Source: Nocardia elegans NBRC 108235 (lineage in GTDB: Bacteria > Actinomycetota > Actinomycetes > Mycobacteriales > Mycobacteriaceae). Taken from it: DNA of 64,000 nucleotides. The notes under the pieces were generated by a model that saw nothing but the letters and a program-made list of their open reading frames with translations, made no database searches and was not told the origin of the DNA. Position numbers and translations under genes: made by a program. The DNA is taken from positions 62,001-126,000 of the forward strand of contig NZ_BDBF01000022.1 in assembly GCF_001612845.1 (NCBI RefSeq). The letters are read 5' to 3'. Shown one piece after another: positions 25,300 through 34,773 of this stretch (position 1 is its first letter; each line of letters starts with the position of its first letter).

Positions 25300-25325
25300 C
25301 CGGCGGAACCTCTGACGCCAGTATC

Positions 25326-26750
25326 TCAGTCCCCGAACTGATTTCGCACGGAATGGTTGGCGTGGATCAGGTCCGCCGGATCCCAGCGATCCTTCGCGGC
25401 GACCAGCCGCGGCAGGTCGGCGCCGAACAGGCGATCCGGCGCCGCTGCGCTTTCGGTGAAACTGCTGATGTCACGGTCGAGGCGCGCGGGGGCGACGGCG
25501 GACGTCAATGCTCGGAAGCCGGTCGTGGCCGCTTCGGCCGCAGCCGGGGCGGGGACCACGGCGACAGCGAACAACAGTGCTGCGGATCCGAGGGTGGGGC
25601 TCGCCTCGGTGCGGTCGAGGGCGCCGCCGAGGTGGCGCAGCTCGACCGAGGGGAGGGTGTCGGCGGGGCCGTCGATGACCGCGGTGACGACGGCGTCCAC
25701 CATATCTGCGGGAAGTGTGCGGAGGAGCGCGCTGCAGCCGAGGGCCGGGACGGGAGTCGGGGGATCCATATGCAGTCCGGCGAGCGCCGACGGGGCGACC
25801 ACGTCGAAAGTGTCGATGAGAGGCGATAATTCACGCAGCGGAGCGAGCAGGTCGTGTGCCGTCGCCGCGTCGGCTTGCATCACGGCCTCGATGATCGCGA
25901 AAGTCCGTCCGGCGAACATCGGTGGCACCTCGGGTGTATCGGGGAAGCGGAGGACGCGTGCCACGGAGGTCACCGTCTCCGGTGCGGTCGCGATCCATGC
26001 CGTCCAGGCGTGGAAGATGTCGCGGGTCGATTCGACCGGCCAGAACAGGGCGCCGGCGACCACATCACCGATGGCGTGCAGGCGCAGGGTGAGGGCGGTG
26101 ATCACGGCGATATCGGCGCCGGCGAGGACCGATTCGAACAGGTCGTCGCCTGCTCGGACGCGGCGGATCACGCCGTCTGCGGTGACGAGTTCGAGCTCGA
26201 GAACCGAGGCGCGGGAGGGTCCGTGCGAGCGGGCGAACCAGCCCAGGCCACCGCCCAGCACGAGGCCGACCACGCCGACGTCGGCCGAGAAACCGCCGAT
26301 GGGTACGAGTCCGGCCGCTGCCGCGGCAGCCGTGAGGTCGGCGCAGCAAACCCCGGCCTCGACATGCGCGATACGGCCATCGGCGTCGATCTCGACCCGG
26401 TCGAGTGCTCCGGTGCGCAGCAGGATCGTGCGTGCGAGGTCACCCAGCGGAGTGGCGTTGTGACCGGTGGATTGCGGTGCGACGCGCAGTCCGAGTGCGG
26501 CGGCGGCGCGGACGGTGAGTGCCACGTCGTCGGTGGTCGCCGCGGCCACCACGGCGATCGGTCGTTGATCGGCCAGCAGTTGCCAGGCGGCGCGGGCCTG
26601 ATCCCAGCCGGCGTCAGCTGGTCGAATGAGGGCGCCGGTCAGTGCCGTCGCCAGGTCGTCGAGATCGCCGAAGATGTTCGGCAACTCGAGGTTTCGATCG
26701 TCGAGAACACCGGGTCTGTTCGTCGCGTGGGTTTCGTGCGGCAGAGTCAT
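25326..26750 (-). CDS. FAD-binding oxidoreductase (BBE/PCMH type)
   Basis: A 474-aa flavoprotein. The PCMH FAD domain includes RPIAVVAAATTDDVALTVRA, APQSTGHNAT with H97 as possible covalent FAD site, and GGFSADVGVVGLVLGGGLGW. The C-terminus ends with KDRWDPADLIHANHSV, the BBE-like tail of berberine-bridge-type oxidases. It oxidises an unknown alcohol, sugar or alkaloid-like substrate. AAGGAGAAATC precedes ATG. No signal peptide, so it is cytoplasmic. Cys135-Cys136 (AGVCCADL) is noteworthy. Confidence 0.85.
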   Translation of the reverse strand: MTLPHETHATNRPGVLDDRNLELPNIFGDLDDLATALTGALIRPADAGWDQARAAWQLLADQRPIAVVAAATTDDVALTVRAAAALGLRVAPQSTGHNATPLGDLARTILLRTGALDRVEIDADGRIAHVEAGVCCADLTAAAAAAGLVPIGGFSADVGVVGLVLGGGLGWFARSHGPSRASVLELELVTADGVIRRVRAGDDLFESVLAGADIAVITALTLRLHAIGDVVAGALFWPVESTRDIFHAWTAWIATAPETVTSVARVLRFPDTPEVPPMFAGRTFAIIEAVMQADAATAHDLLAPLRELSPLIDTFDVVAPSALAGLHMDPPTPVPALGCSALLRTLPADMVDAVVTAVIDGPADTLPSVELRHLGGALDRTEASPTLGSAALLFAVAVVPAPAAAEAATTGFRALTSAVAPARLDRDISSFTESAAAPDRLFGADLPRLVAAKDRWDPADLIHANHSVRNQFGD

Positions 26751-27139
26751 GATTTCTCCTTGTCGCAATGGCTGTACGGGTATGACGGATCGTCCGGCCT
26801 GCTGGAAGTGCAGATCGGGTGGGAGTGAAAGAGGATGTGGCCCAGCGGAATCGACCGCGAGAGGCGGCGCGAGGCGCCTTGCGATGAGCGGTTGTCGCAG
26901 GGGCCGGTGGGCGCAGATCATCGGCCGGCGTGGTCCTCGGCGAACGGATCGTTCAACACCGGACGCTGGTCGGCTCGACAGAACTCCGGAAGTGGGAGAA
27001 CTCGGCTGGGACAGTGGGCGAGGTGCCGAGAAGCTGGGGTGCCCGGGATGGGAGGGCAGGCGCCGGTTCGGCAGGAGTGGAAGGCGCGCGAACTGTTTTG
27101 CGATGCACCGACACCGGACAGCTGGGCGTCGACTGACCC
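26751..27139 (-). other. Stretch without a supported gene
   Basis: About 390 bp upstream of the FAD oxidoreductase and downstream of the glycosyltransferase. Frames lack ribosome sites and motifs. The oxidoreductase promoter must be at the left end, but I cannot place its boxes. Confidence 0.4.
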
Positions 27140-27160
27140 GATCAGGCGTGGGGCCTGATC
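27140..27160 (-). terminator. Hairpin downstream of the glycosyltransferase gene
   Basis: GATCAGGC pairs with GCCTGATC around a 5-nt loop, 44 bp beyond the glycosyltransferase stop on the minus strand. No T-run follows. Confidence 0.5.
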
Positions 27161-27204
27161 ACGGCCCAGCACCGATCACCCGGACGGGCCGAGCGTCGGT
27201 AGCT

Positions 27205-28503
27205 CTAGGTCCGCTGCTGAGTGGCGGATCGCACTGCCTCGGCGATGATCTCGTGCACGGCCTCGGGACCGGGGGATCGGCGGATCGCGTCGCCGATCGC
27301 CTCGGCGCGCAGGCGATAACGCTGGTCGGTCAGCACGGTGCGGACCGCGGCGGCGACCTTGTCCGGCGCAGGGTTGTCGCAGCGCAGGTCGATGCCCACT
27401 CCGGACCACGCCACTCGCGCGCTGACCTCGGTCTTGTCCTCGGTGCGGCCGGCGACCACGATCGGCACTCCGTGTTCGAGCGCATAGTGCACGCCGCCGT
27501 AGCCGCCGTTGGTGACGAAGACGTCGGTCTGCGGCAGCAATCGGTCGTAGGGAAGGAATTCCGCGACACGCACATTGGCGGGCAGGTTGTCCGGCAGCGT
27601 GTCGACCGGACGTCCGCCGGTGCTGACGACGACGATGACGTCGTCGCCGGCGAGTGCGCGCACCGTGGGCTCGATCAGAGTCCATTCACCGGTGGCGACC
27701 GTGCCCTGTGTCACGTGCACGACGCGGCGGCCCGCGAGATCGTCCCACCACTCCGGCACCGGGATCGCCGATGGCCGCGACCGCGCCACCGGACCGACGA
27801 AATGCACGGTGTCGGGCAGGCCGCGGCGTGGATATTCGAATTCGGGGACGGTGAACTGCACGAGGTGGTCGGCTCCGGCCGGCCAGTCGAGGAAGAACCG
27901 CGGGAGGGCACGCCCGGTCTCGGCGCGCGCGATCTCGTTCGCGAAGCGCTGCACGGGAGCGAACACGACCTTCTCGGCGCCGAGGGTGAGGACCGCGTTG
28001 CGCAGACGTCCCAGCGGCCCGCGCATCGGCGCGATCCCGAGACCGAAGGGTGCGACATCCGGATCCTTCAGCGCGAGGGGCAGGATCCCGAGGTTGACCA
28101 GCAGTGGTCGTTCCGCGCGCGGAATACCGCTCAGGACCGCGGCGGCGGCGAACATCGACTCGGCCAGAACGGCATCCGTGGACTCGGCGGCGATGGCCTC
28201 CCGGACCGCCCGCAACTGGGCGGGGACCGGGCGGAGGAAGATCTCGATCATGTCGTATCGAATGCCCGCGGGGCCCGACAGTCCGCGACGGCCGGGGAAG
28301 GCGGCATCGATATCGCGATCGTCGTAGTCGGCCTCCGGCGGGAGCGGCAGGAAATCGGCGCCGGTGGCGAGGACGTCGTCGCGGAAGCGGGTACCGGTGA
28401 GGAACCGCACCCGGTCGCCGGCTGCGACGAGCGCCTCCGCGATGGACAGCAGGGGCGTGACGTGGCTGCGCACGGGTGTGGCGGTCAGGAGAACGGAGAT
28501 CAT
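27205..28503 (-). CDS. UDP-glycosyltransferase (MGT family, GT1)
   Basis: A 432-aa GT-B enzyme. The N-terminal acceptor domain starts LLTATPVRSHVTPLLSIAEA. The C-terminal donor domain has VVHVTQGTVATGEWT, VAEFLPYDRLLPQTDVFVTN and GGYGGVHYALEHGVPIVVAG, the GT1 donor-binding signature. It transfers a sugar from a nucleotide sugar to a small hydrophobic molecule, often as antibiotic or macrolide inactivation. It diverges from a TetR gene, and a palindrome lies in the gap, so TetR-controlled detoxification is likely. Confidence 0.85.
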   Translation of the reverse strand: MISVLLTATPVRSHVTPLLSIAEALVAAGDRVRFLTGTRFRDDVLATGADFLPLPPEADYDDRDIDAAFPGRRGLSGPAGIRYDMIEIFLRPVPAQLRAVREAIAAESTDAVLAESMFAAAAVLSGIPRAERPLLVNLGILPLALKDPDVAPFGLGIAPMRGPLGRLRNAVLTLGAEKVVFAPVQRFANEIARAETGRALPRFFLDWPAGADHLVQFTVPEFEYPRRGLPDTVHFVGPVARSRPSAIPVPEWWDDLAGRRVVHVTQGTVATGEWTLIEPTVRALAGDDVIVVVSTGGRPVDTLPDNLPANVRVAEFLPYDRLLPQTDVFVTNGGYGGVHYALEHGVPIVVAGRTEDKTEVSARVAWSGVGIDLRCDNPAPDKVAAAVRTVLTDQRYRLRAEAIGDAIRRSPGPEAVHEIIAEAVRSATQQRT

Positions 28504-28560
28504 GGGCAGGTCTTCCGACGGGTGAAGCGAAGTAAGATTGGTGACACCGATGAAGTATTC

Positions 28561-28579
28561 ACTACCTCGCCGGGGTAGT
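28561..28579. promoter_or_regulatory. Candidate TetR operator
   Basis: ACTACC-N7-GGTAGT, symmetric at 16 of 19 positions, lies between the divergent glycosyltransferase and TetR genes. Position supports an operator for the TetR protein. Confidence 0.6.
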
Positions 28580-28594
28580 CAATTAGGAATTGAG

Positions 28595-29233
28595 ATGAGT
28601 GACAAGACCGCCACCCGGACCTACCGATCCGCCCTGCGCAGTGAACAGGCCGCGGCGACCCGCCGCCGTGTGCTCGACGCCGCGGCGGCCTGCTTCGTGG
28701 AGCGCGGCTACAGCGGCACGTCGCTGGCCGATGTCGGCTCGCGCGCCGGAGTCTCGACCGAAACCGTGAAGGCCAACGGCCCCAAGCGCAATCTGCTGCT
28801 GGGCGCCTTCGAGCAGGCGTTCGCGGGCGAGGAGGGGGAGGCACCCGTCTCCGACAGCGATGCCGCGGTCGAGGTCAACGCCATCGCCGACCACGACGCC
28901 TTTCTGCGGGCGGCCGCGAGCTTCGTTGCCGCGGCGAACGCTCGCACCAGTGTGCTGTGGACGGAGTTCCTGAGCGCCGCCAACGCCGATGCCGCCGTCG
29001 CCGAGGCGCTGGCCGGACTGCTGACGCGCCGCAAGCAGGACTACCGCACCGTGGTCGGCATGTTGCTCGAACGCGGAATCGCCCGGGCCGACCTCGATTC
29101 CGAGACCGCGGCCGACGAGCTGTCCTTCCTCTGGTCGCCCGAAAGTCATCAGCAGCTCGTCCTGCAGGGCGGATGGAGTATGGAACGCTACGAGGAGTGG
29201 CTCGTCGCCGCGGTCCGGCGTCAATTCGGCTGA
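28595..29233 (+). CDS. TetR family transcriptional regulator
   Basis: A 212-aa regulator with the N-terminal helix-turn-helix RRRVLDAAAACFVERGYSGT, SLADVGSRAGVSTETVKANG and an all-helical ligand domain. ATG follows AGGAATTGAG; an earlier TTG frame start would run through the operator. Unusually the turn after the recognition helix reads KANGPKRNLLLGAF rather than YxxFxxKxxLL. Likely represses the divergent glycosyltransferase gene. Confidence 0.85.
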   Translation: MSDKTATRTYRSALRSEQAAATRRRVLDAAAACFVERGYSGTSLADVGSRAGVSTETVKANGPKRNLLLGAFEQAFAGEEGEAPVSDSDAAVEVNAIADHDAFLRAAASFVAAANARTSVLWTEFLSAANADAAVAEALAGLLTRRKQDYRTVVGMLLERGIARADLDSETAADELSFLWSPESHQQLVLQGGWSMERYEEWLVAAVRRQFG

Positions 29234-29390
29234 GATCCGAAAGCCGTTGCTTCGCAGTGCTCTTCGACATCACATCCCCGGTTGCGGTTCGATAACGTCT
29301 GCGGCCGCAGCGGAGACCGGCGATGAATTCCGGTCACCGGATTCGTCTATCTCTTCGAGGCCATACGTCTCGTGGAGATAGGAGGGCGTG

Positions 29391-30497
29391 ATGTCGTCAA
29401 CTGACCGGGAGCCGACCGAGGCAGGGCGCTACGCGGAGCATCCGACCGTGAAAAACCTTGCCGCACAGGCGAGAAAGGCGCCGGATCCGGTGCTGAGCGC
29501 TGAGCGGCTGCGGGAGATCTGCCTCGCTGCCGGAGCCGACGATGTGGGCTTCGTGTCCGTCGACGAACCGAGGGTGGCGGAGGAACGCGAGCACGCGCGC
29601 GGCATCCTGCCCTCGGCCCGCACCTTCGTGGCCTTCTGTCTCCGGATGAACCGCGACAATCTGCGCAGTCCGATGCGCAGCCTCGCCAACGCCGAGTTCA
29701 ACCATGCAGACGACGAGACGAACGTGGTGTCGCGGCGCATCACCCGGGCCCTCGAGGAGGCCGGCTACCGCGCGGTCTATCCGGCGCCCGGATATCCGAT
29801 GGAGGTCGAACAGTTTCCGGGGCGGGTATGGGTGCTCGCGCACAAGGTGGTGGCCGAGGCGGCGGGCCTGGGAGTCATGGGGATTCACCGCAACGTCATT
29901 CATCCGAAGTTCGGCAATTTCATCCTGCTCGGCACCGTGGTGACCGACGCGGTGGTCGATGAGCCGAGTCCGGCGCTGGACTTCAATCCGTGCCTCGAAT
30001 GCAAGTTGTGCGTCTCCGCGTGCCCGGTCGGCGCGATCACCAACGACGGTGGTTTCGATTTCCAGGCCTGCTACACCCACAACTATCGCGAGTTCATGGG
30101 CGGCTTCACCGACTGGGCCGAAACCGTCGCCGACAGCGCCGACCGCGACGACTACCGCGAGCGGGTGACCAGGGGTGAATCGTTCTCGATGTGGCAGAGC
30201 CTGTCGTTCAAACCCAACTACAAGGCCGGCTACTGCATGGCCGTATGCCCGGCCGGCGAAGATGTGATCGGCGCCTTCCTCGACGACCGGAAAACGCATC
30301 TCGACGAGGTGGTGCGCCCGTTGCAGAACAAAGCGGAAACCGTCTACGTATTGCCGGGATCCGCGGCCGAGGAACACGTTACGCGCCGGTTCCCCAACAA
30401 GACGCCGAAGCCGGTCGGCAACGGGTTCGGCGACGAGGTCAACGATCTGCTCGATCAGATCGGGCCGCGCCCGCGCCGGGGCGCTACGCCGGAGTGA
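29391..30497 (+). CDS. 4Fe-4S oxidoreductase, reductive dehalogenase/QueG-like
   Basis: A 368-aa iron-sulfur protein. The first cluster motif is CLECKLCVSACPVG (CxxCxxCxxxCP). The second set is dispersed, with FQACYTHNY and YCMAVCPAG. The N-terminal half resembles the cobalamin-binding fold shared by epoxyqueuosine reductase and reductive dehalogenases (GADDVGFVSVDE, HKVVAEAAGLGVMGIHRNVI). It lacks the Tat signal of respiratory dehalogenases, so it is cytoplasmic. ATG 29391 is preferred with AGGAGGG upstream; a GTG precedes it directly. Substrate unknown. Confidence 0.8.
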   Translation: MSSTDREPTEAGRYAEHPTVKNLAAQARKAPDPVLSAERLREICLAAGADDVGFVSVDEPRVAEEREHARGILPSARTFVAFCLRMNRDNLRSPMRSLANAEFNHADDETNVVSRRITRALEEAGYRAVYPAPGYPMEVEQFPGRVWVLAHKVVAEAAGLGVMGIHRNVIHPKFGNFILLGTVVTDAVVDEPSPALDFNPCLECKLCVSACPVGAITNDGGFDFQACYTHNYREFMGGFTDWAETVADSADRDDYRERVTRGESFSMWQSLSFKPNYKAGYCMAVCPAGEDVIGAFLDDRKTHLDEVVRPLQNKAETVYVLPGSAAEEHVTRRFPNKTPKPVGNGFGDEVNDLLDQIGPRPRRGATPE

Positions 30498-30503
30498 CCT
30501 CGG

Positions 30504-31130
30504 CTACGAGCGTTTGCGCAGCTGCCCGAGCAGCGGCAACAGCGACACCACGACGATGACCGCGACCGCGGGCAGCAGATACTTGTCGACGTTCGGCACC
30601 GACGCCCCGAGCCAGTAACCCAGCAGGACCAAACTCTGCGACCATACGATCGCGCCGACGATCTGCCACAGCGTGAACGTGCGCGTGGGCACGTCGAGCA
30701 CCCCGGCCACCGGGCTGATGACCGTCCGGACCATCGGCACGAAGCGGCCGATCACGATCGCCCGGCGCGCGCCGTACCGGTCGAGCCAGCGTTCGCCGCG
30801 GGCCACCACGGTGTGCACTCCGGAGTTCGATGTGCGGTGCAGGACGGCGCGGCCGCCGTGTTTGCCGAAGACGTATCCGGCCTGCGCGCCGGCGATCGAA
30901 CCCACTGCGGCGCAGAGCAATACCTGCCACAGGATGAGGTGGGGGCCGGAATGGGTCCCGCCCGCGCACAGGATGCCGGCGGGGAAGATCAAGGTGTCGC
31001 CCGGAAGGAAGAACCCGACCACCAGTAGCCCCGACTCGGCGAAGGTTCCGGCCAGTACGGCCAGCGCCCCGAAGTTGGCCAGCAGCGCAGACCCACTCGT
31101 CGGGTTGAGTGCGGTCCACGTGCCGGTCAC
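30504..31130 (-). CDS. DedA family membrane protein
   Basis: A 208-aa polytopic protein of the DedA/SNARE-associated family. Landmarks are ESGLLVVGFFLPGDTLIFPA, GSIAGAQAGYVFGKHGG and IGRFVPMVRTVISPVAG, which holds the conserved Arg and Pro residues. Family members scramble or flip phospholipids and C55-P and depend on proton motive force. It is convergent with the 4Fe-4S gene and followed on the same strand orientation by a GT-C gene upstream. Confidence 0.9.
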   Translation of the reverse strand: MTGTWTALNPTSGSALLANFGALAVLAGTFAESGLLVVGFFLPGDTLIFPAGILCAGGTHSGPHLILWQVLLCAAVGSIAGAQAGYVFGKHGGRAVLHRTSNSGVHTVVARGERWLDRYGARRAIVIGRFVPMVRTVISPVAGVLDVPTRTFTLWQIVGAIVWSQSLVLLGYWLGASVPNVDKYLLPAVAVIVVVSLLPLLGQLRKRS

Positions 31131-31180
31131 GGGACAACCGTAACGGTTTGCCGGATTCGGGGCCGGAAACGGCGTCCGCT

Positions 31181-32920
31181 CTAGGGAGCGTTCCCCTCCC
31201 GCCTGCGCTCGACCGTCTGACCCGGTCGTAGCACCGTTCCGCAGTCACCGGTCTTCTGGTAGTCCGACAACAGGTGCGGAAGGACCTCGGCCGAGTACCG
31301 GCGCAGTTGCCCGAGTTGCTTGTCGCCGCGCACCACATCCTTGCGAACCCAGTCCTCGTCCGGACTGGCGAGGTTCTGAGACTGCTGAATCCGGTAGTAG
31401 TCGCGGTCCATACGCGGATCGACGGTCAATCCGTTCTGCATCCAGACGCCGTGAGTGTGGACGAAAGTCGGCTTCAGATCCTCGAATACGTAGTCGGCCA
31501 ATCCGATGTCGGCCTTGCCCGCGTAGATGTCCGCGATCCGGGCATCGGCGAGTCCTGCCATATCGATCAGCCGCAGTCGAGAGGTCAGCGCGCTTCCGCC
31601 CATGTCGGGGGCGAGCAATGTGCCCTGCTGCAGGTCGAGGATGTCGGCGTACCCGTTGAAGTAGCGGCCGAAGCGAAAGGCTATCCAGCACAACGGGATA
31701 TCGGAATCGGCACGGTACGAGTCGGCGGCGTCCGCCAGGGCGACACCGGAGGGGATCATGGCGGCGACCAGCGTCAGCGCGACGAGGGCCCGGCCCCGGG
31801 TGCGCAGCCGGGTCAGAACCTCGGTCGCCGAGAGCACGACGACGAGCGCGGCGAGCGCCCACACCGGAGTGGCGAATCGGAACTGCCCCATCCAATCCGG
31901 TTGCAGCACGCAGTAGCCGGTGATCGCCAGCGTCAGCGGAACCAGCAGGGCGAGAAGGCCGTTACGGATTCTGCTCGGGCCGGCCAGGGCGAGCCCGGCC
32001 ACGCCGACGGCCGCGACCACGGCGGGCGCGCCCGCGTACTGCACCAGATCGCCTGCCCTGGTGAGGTCGTGCACGGTCGGCATCGCCTGATTCTTGGCGA
32101 CCGCCGTATTCGCGACGAGCCGGCCGAACTCGCTGACCCGCCACGCCAGATACGCCCCGAACGGAATCGCGAACGCCGCACCGGAATACAGCACATGACG
32201 AAGTGCGACGGGCCAGGTGGCACGGCGAACCAGGATCACCGAGACCAGGGGGTACGCCGCGAGGTAGATCAGGCCGTCGGGACGGGTCAGCGCCGCGAAC
32301 GCCGCTATCGCACCGGCCGTCACGGCCACCGCGGGTGTCCACAGCCGCTCGTCCAGCACCGCCAGGAACAGGCGGACGGCGAGAGCGCATACCGCCAGCG
32401 CGAACAGCGAGTTCTCCAGGCCGGAGAAACACCAGATCACGAAGGACGGAATCGCGGCGAGCACGGCGCCGGTCACGAACGTCACCACCGCGGGCCATCG
32501 CGACACCCGCCGGGCGGCGACGTAGCAGCAGAGGAGGATTCCGGCGCAGCACAGTGCCGCGATCGCCTTGGGGTAGAAGACGAAGTCCGGGATGCCGAAC
32601 AGGGCGCCGGAGTCGAACAAGCCGCACCATTTGCCCAGCACCAGCACCGCGAGCCAGGTGGGATCGGAGAATCCCTCGACCGGTTGCGCGCCGGGTTGCA
32701 GTACCGGCCCGGCACCCTCGGCGACACTGCGCGCATACGCGAACGTGATTCCGGCGTCGTCGACCAGCCAGATGCCGTACTGCGCCGCCTGCCACACCAG
32801 TAACAGCACGCCGCTCGTCACCGCGGCCGCCGCGCCCCACCATGATCGCCCGCGTCGCCGCCGCAGGTTCTCCCGCTGCCCGCCGGAGGTTTCCGGCCGC
32901 GCTGTTACTACCTCAACCAT
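31181..32920 (-). CDS. GT-C membrane glycosyltransferase, arabinofuranosyltransferase-like
   Basis: A 579-aa protein with about ten membrane helices between residues 30 and 395 and a soluble C-terminal domain. The first extracytoplasmic loop has the GT-C metal/catalytic acid pair in VDDAGITFAYARSVAEG and QPVEGFSDPTWLAVLV. This resembles AftB-type polyprenyl-phosphate-arabinose transferases of mycolata. The acceptor cannot be read from sequence. It would act at the outer face of the plasma membrane in cell-envelope glycan assembly. Confidence 0.75.
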   Translation of the reverse strand: MVEVVTARPETSGGQRENLRRRRGRSWWGAAAAVTSGVLLLVWQAAQYGIWLVDDAGITFAYARSVAEGAGPVLQPGAQPVEGFSDPTWLAVLVLGKWCGLFDSGALFGIPDFVFYPKAIAALCCAGILLCCYVAARRVSRWPAVVTFVTGAVLAAIPSFVIWCFSGLENSLFALAVCALAVRLFLAVLDERLWTPAVAVTAGAIAAFAALTRPDGLIYLAAYPLVSVILVRRATWPVALRHVLYSGAAFAIPFGAYLAWRVSEFGRLVANTAVAKNQAMPTVHDLTRAGDLVQYAGAPAVVAAVGVAGLALAGPSRIRNGLLALLVPLTLAITGYCVLQPDWMGQFRFATPVWALAALVVVLSATEVLTRLRTRGRALVALTLVAAMIPSGVALADAADSYRADSDIPLCWIAFRFGRYFNGYADILDLQQGTLLAPDMGGSALTSRLRLIDMAGLADARIADIYAGKADIGLADYVFEDLKPTFVHTHGVWMQNGLTVDPRMDRDYYRIQQSQNLASPDEDWVRKDVVRGDKQLGQLRRYSAEVLPHLLSDYQKTGDCGTVLRPGQTVERRREGNAP

Positions 32921-33169
32921 TCACCAGAACCCATACTCGAAAGAGTCGCCAAGGGGCACAACAGCTTTTGCGCCCCTCGCGAGTACATCTACAGAGGTCG
33001 GTCGATCTTGAATCCGCGTGTGGACAGCTGTCAATCCGGCGGGACCGGCCAGGGGTGGGGAAGGGCGCGTGCCGGCGGCTCGCCATCGCGCGTCGTCATC
33101 GAAACGAGAAGTTCACGCACGACCAATGATCCGGTAACACCCGGAACCGTAGATTCTGTCCAGAAAATA

Positions 33170-33181
33170 TTTCATCTGAAA
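33170..33181. promoter_or_regulatory. Shared amide-regulon operator, copy 1 (fmdB promoter)
   Basis: TTTCA-TC-TGAAA, a perfect palindrome 18 bp upstream of the fmdB start and just before its ribosome site GGGAGG. On the other strand it reads TTTCAGATGAAA, identical to the core of the copy between the MarR and binding-protein genes. Confidence 0.75.
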
Positions 33182-33199
33182 GCAATGGGAGGTGGGTCC

Positions 33200-33475
33200 A
33201 TGCCGCTGTATCAGTTCAGCTGTCGCGGATGCGGGCTGTTCGACCGGTCCTACCGCATGGCCGAGGTGCCCGCGAGCGTGGCGTGCCCGCGGTGTGCGCA
33301 GGCCGCGGTGCGGCGCCCCGGGGGTGGGTTGGTGCGGCGTTCGGCCGCCGTCCGGATGCTCGACGCGACCGCGCGCACCGCGTCCGAGCCGGCCGTCGTC
33401 GGCGCCGTACCGCAGCGCCGGACCTCTCGCCCGACGACCGCCGACCCCCGCCATCGTCGCCTGCCGCGTCCCTGA
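33200..33475 (+). CDS. fmdB: FmdB family zinc-ribbon protein
   Basis: A 91-aa protein with a classic FmdB start, MPLYQFSCRGCG, and a zinc ribbon of C8, C11, C29 and C32 (VACPRCAQ). The C-terminal half is Ala/Arg-rich and disordered. FmdB proteins accompany formamidase genes and are regarded as regulatory. ATG follows GGGAGGTGGGTCC. It is 17 bp upstream of fmdA in the same operon and has the TTCARATGAA operator in its leader. Confidence 0.9.
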   Translation: MPLYQFSCRGCGLFDRSYRMAEVPASVACPRCAQAAVRRPGGGLVRRSAAVRMLDATARTASEPAVVGAVPQRRTSRPTTADPRHRRLPRP

Positions 33476-33492
33476 CCGAAAGCAGAACCGCC

Positions 33493-34746
33493 ATGCCCGA
33501 GCTGATCTTTCCCCTCGACTCCAGCAAGAAGTTCACCGAGCAAACGCTGGTCGGCCACAACCGGTGGCACCCCGACATCCCGGCGGTCGCGACCGTCAGG
33601 CCGGGCGACGAATTCCGCGTCCACGTCCGCGAATGGTTCGACGGCGCCATCGTCAACGACGACTCCGCCGCCGACATCCTCGACGCCCCGCTCAGTACGG
33701 TGCACTGCCTGTCCGGTCCGTTCGCGATCGAGGGGGCACAGCCGGGCGACCTGCTGATCGTCGACATCCTCGACATCGGGCCCATTCCGCAGGAGGACTC
33801 CGGGCCGCTGGCCGGGCAGGGCTGGGGATACACCGGGATCTTCGCCACCGACAACGGCGGCGGCTTCCTCACCGAGCAGTTTCCCGATGCCTACAAGGCG
33901 ATCTGGGATTTCAGCGGCCACACGGCCACCTCCCGGCACATCCCGGGCGTCAGCTTCACCGGCATTCAGCATCCCGGCCTGATGGGCAGCGCGCCGTCGG
34001 CGGCATTGCTCTCGTCGTGGAATGCTCGCGAGGCCGCGCTGATCGCCACCGACCCCGAGCGGGTGCCGCCCCTGGCGCTGCCGCCATTGCCGCGCGATGC
34101 CGTGCTCGGTTCGCTGACCGGCGCCGACTTCGACCGGGTCGCCGCCGAGGCCGCGCGCACCGCCCCGCCGCGCGAGAACGGCGGCAACCAGGACATCAAG
34201 AATTTCACCCGGGGCAGCCGGGTGTTCTATCCGGTATTCGTCGAGGGTGCGAACCTGTCGGTGGGCGACCTGCACTTCTCCCAGGGCGACGGTGAGATCA
34301 CCTTCTGCGGGGCGATCGAGATGGGCGGTTACATCGATCTGCGGGTGGACCTGATCAAGGACGGGATGAGCCGCTACGGCGTCACCGAGAACGCGATCTT
34401 CCTGCCCGGCAACGAGGGACCGGTCTATTCCGAATACCTGGCCTTCTCCGGCACGTCGGTGACGCTCGATGGTGAGCAGCGGTATCTGGATTCGCAATTG
34501 GCGTTCCAGCGTGCCTGTCTGCACGCGATCGACTATCTCAGCTCGTTCGGCTACAGCCGCGAGCAGGCGTATCTGATCCTCGGGGCCGCGCCGATCGAGG
34601 GCCGGTTCTCCGGAGTGGTCGACATCCCGAATGCCTGTGCGACGGTGTACATCCCGACCGCGATCTTCGATTTCCCGGTCACCCCCACGGCTTCCGGGCC
34701 GGTCACCGTCGACCCCGGCCCCGGCGTGCCGCATGCCGCGCGCTGA
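33493..34746 (+). CDS. fmdA: Formamidase
   Basis: A 417-aa acetamidase/formamidase-family enzyme that hydrolyses formamide to formate and ammonia. It starts PELIFPLDSSKKFTEQTLVG and contains HNRWHPDIPAVATVRPGDEF, GPFAIEGAQPGDLLIVDILD, GIQHPGLMGSAPS, FCGAIEMGGYIDLRVDLIKD and GAAPIEGRFSGVVDIPNACA, all family landmarks in order. Full length. It is cytoplasmic and metal-dependent by family. Probably a nitrogen-acquisition enzyme induced by amides via the local MarR and AmiC-like proteins. Confidence 0.95.
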   Translation: MPELIFPLDSSKKFTEQTLVGHNRWHPDIPAVATVRPGDEFRVHVREWFDGAIVNDDSAADILDAPLSTVHCLSGPFAIEGAQPGDLLIVDILDIGPIPQEDSGPLAGQGWGYTGIFATDNGGGFLTEQFPDAYKAIWDFSGHTATSRHIPGVSFTGIQHPGLMGSAPSAALLSSWNAREAALIATDPERVPPLALPPLPRDAVLGSLTGADFDRVAAEAARTAPPRENGGNQDIKNFTRGSRVFYPVFVEGANLSVGDLHFSQGDGEITFCGAIEMGGYIDLRVDLIKDGMSRYGVTENAIFLPGNEGPVYSEYLAFSGTSVTLDGEQRYLDSQLAFQRACLHAIDYLSSFGYSREQAYLILGAAPIEGRFSGVVDIPNACATVYIPTAIFDFPVTPTASGPVTVDPGPGVPHAAR

Positions 34747-34773
34747 CGGCCGGTGAACGACAGGCGGGGCCGA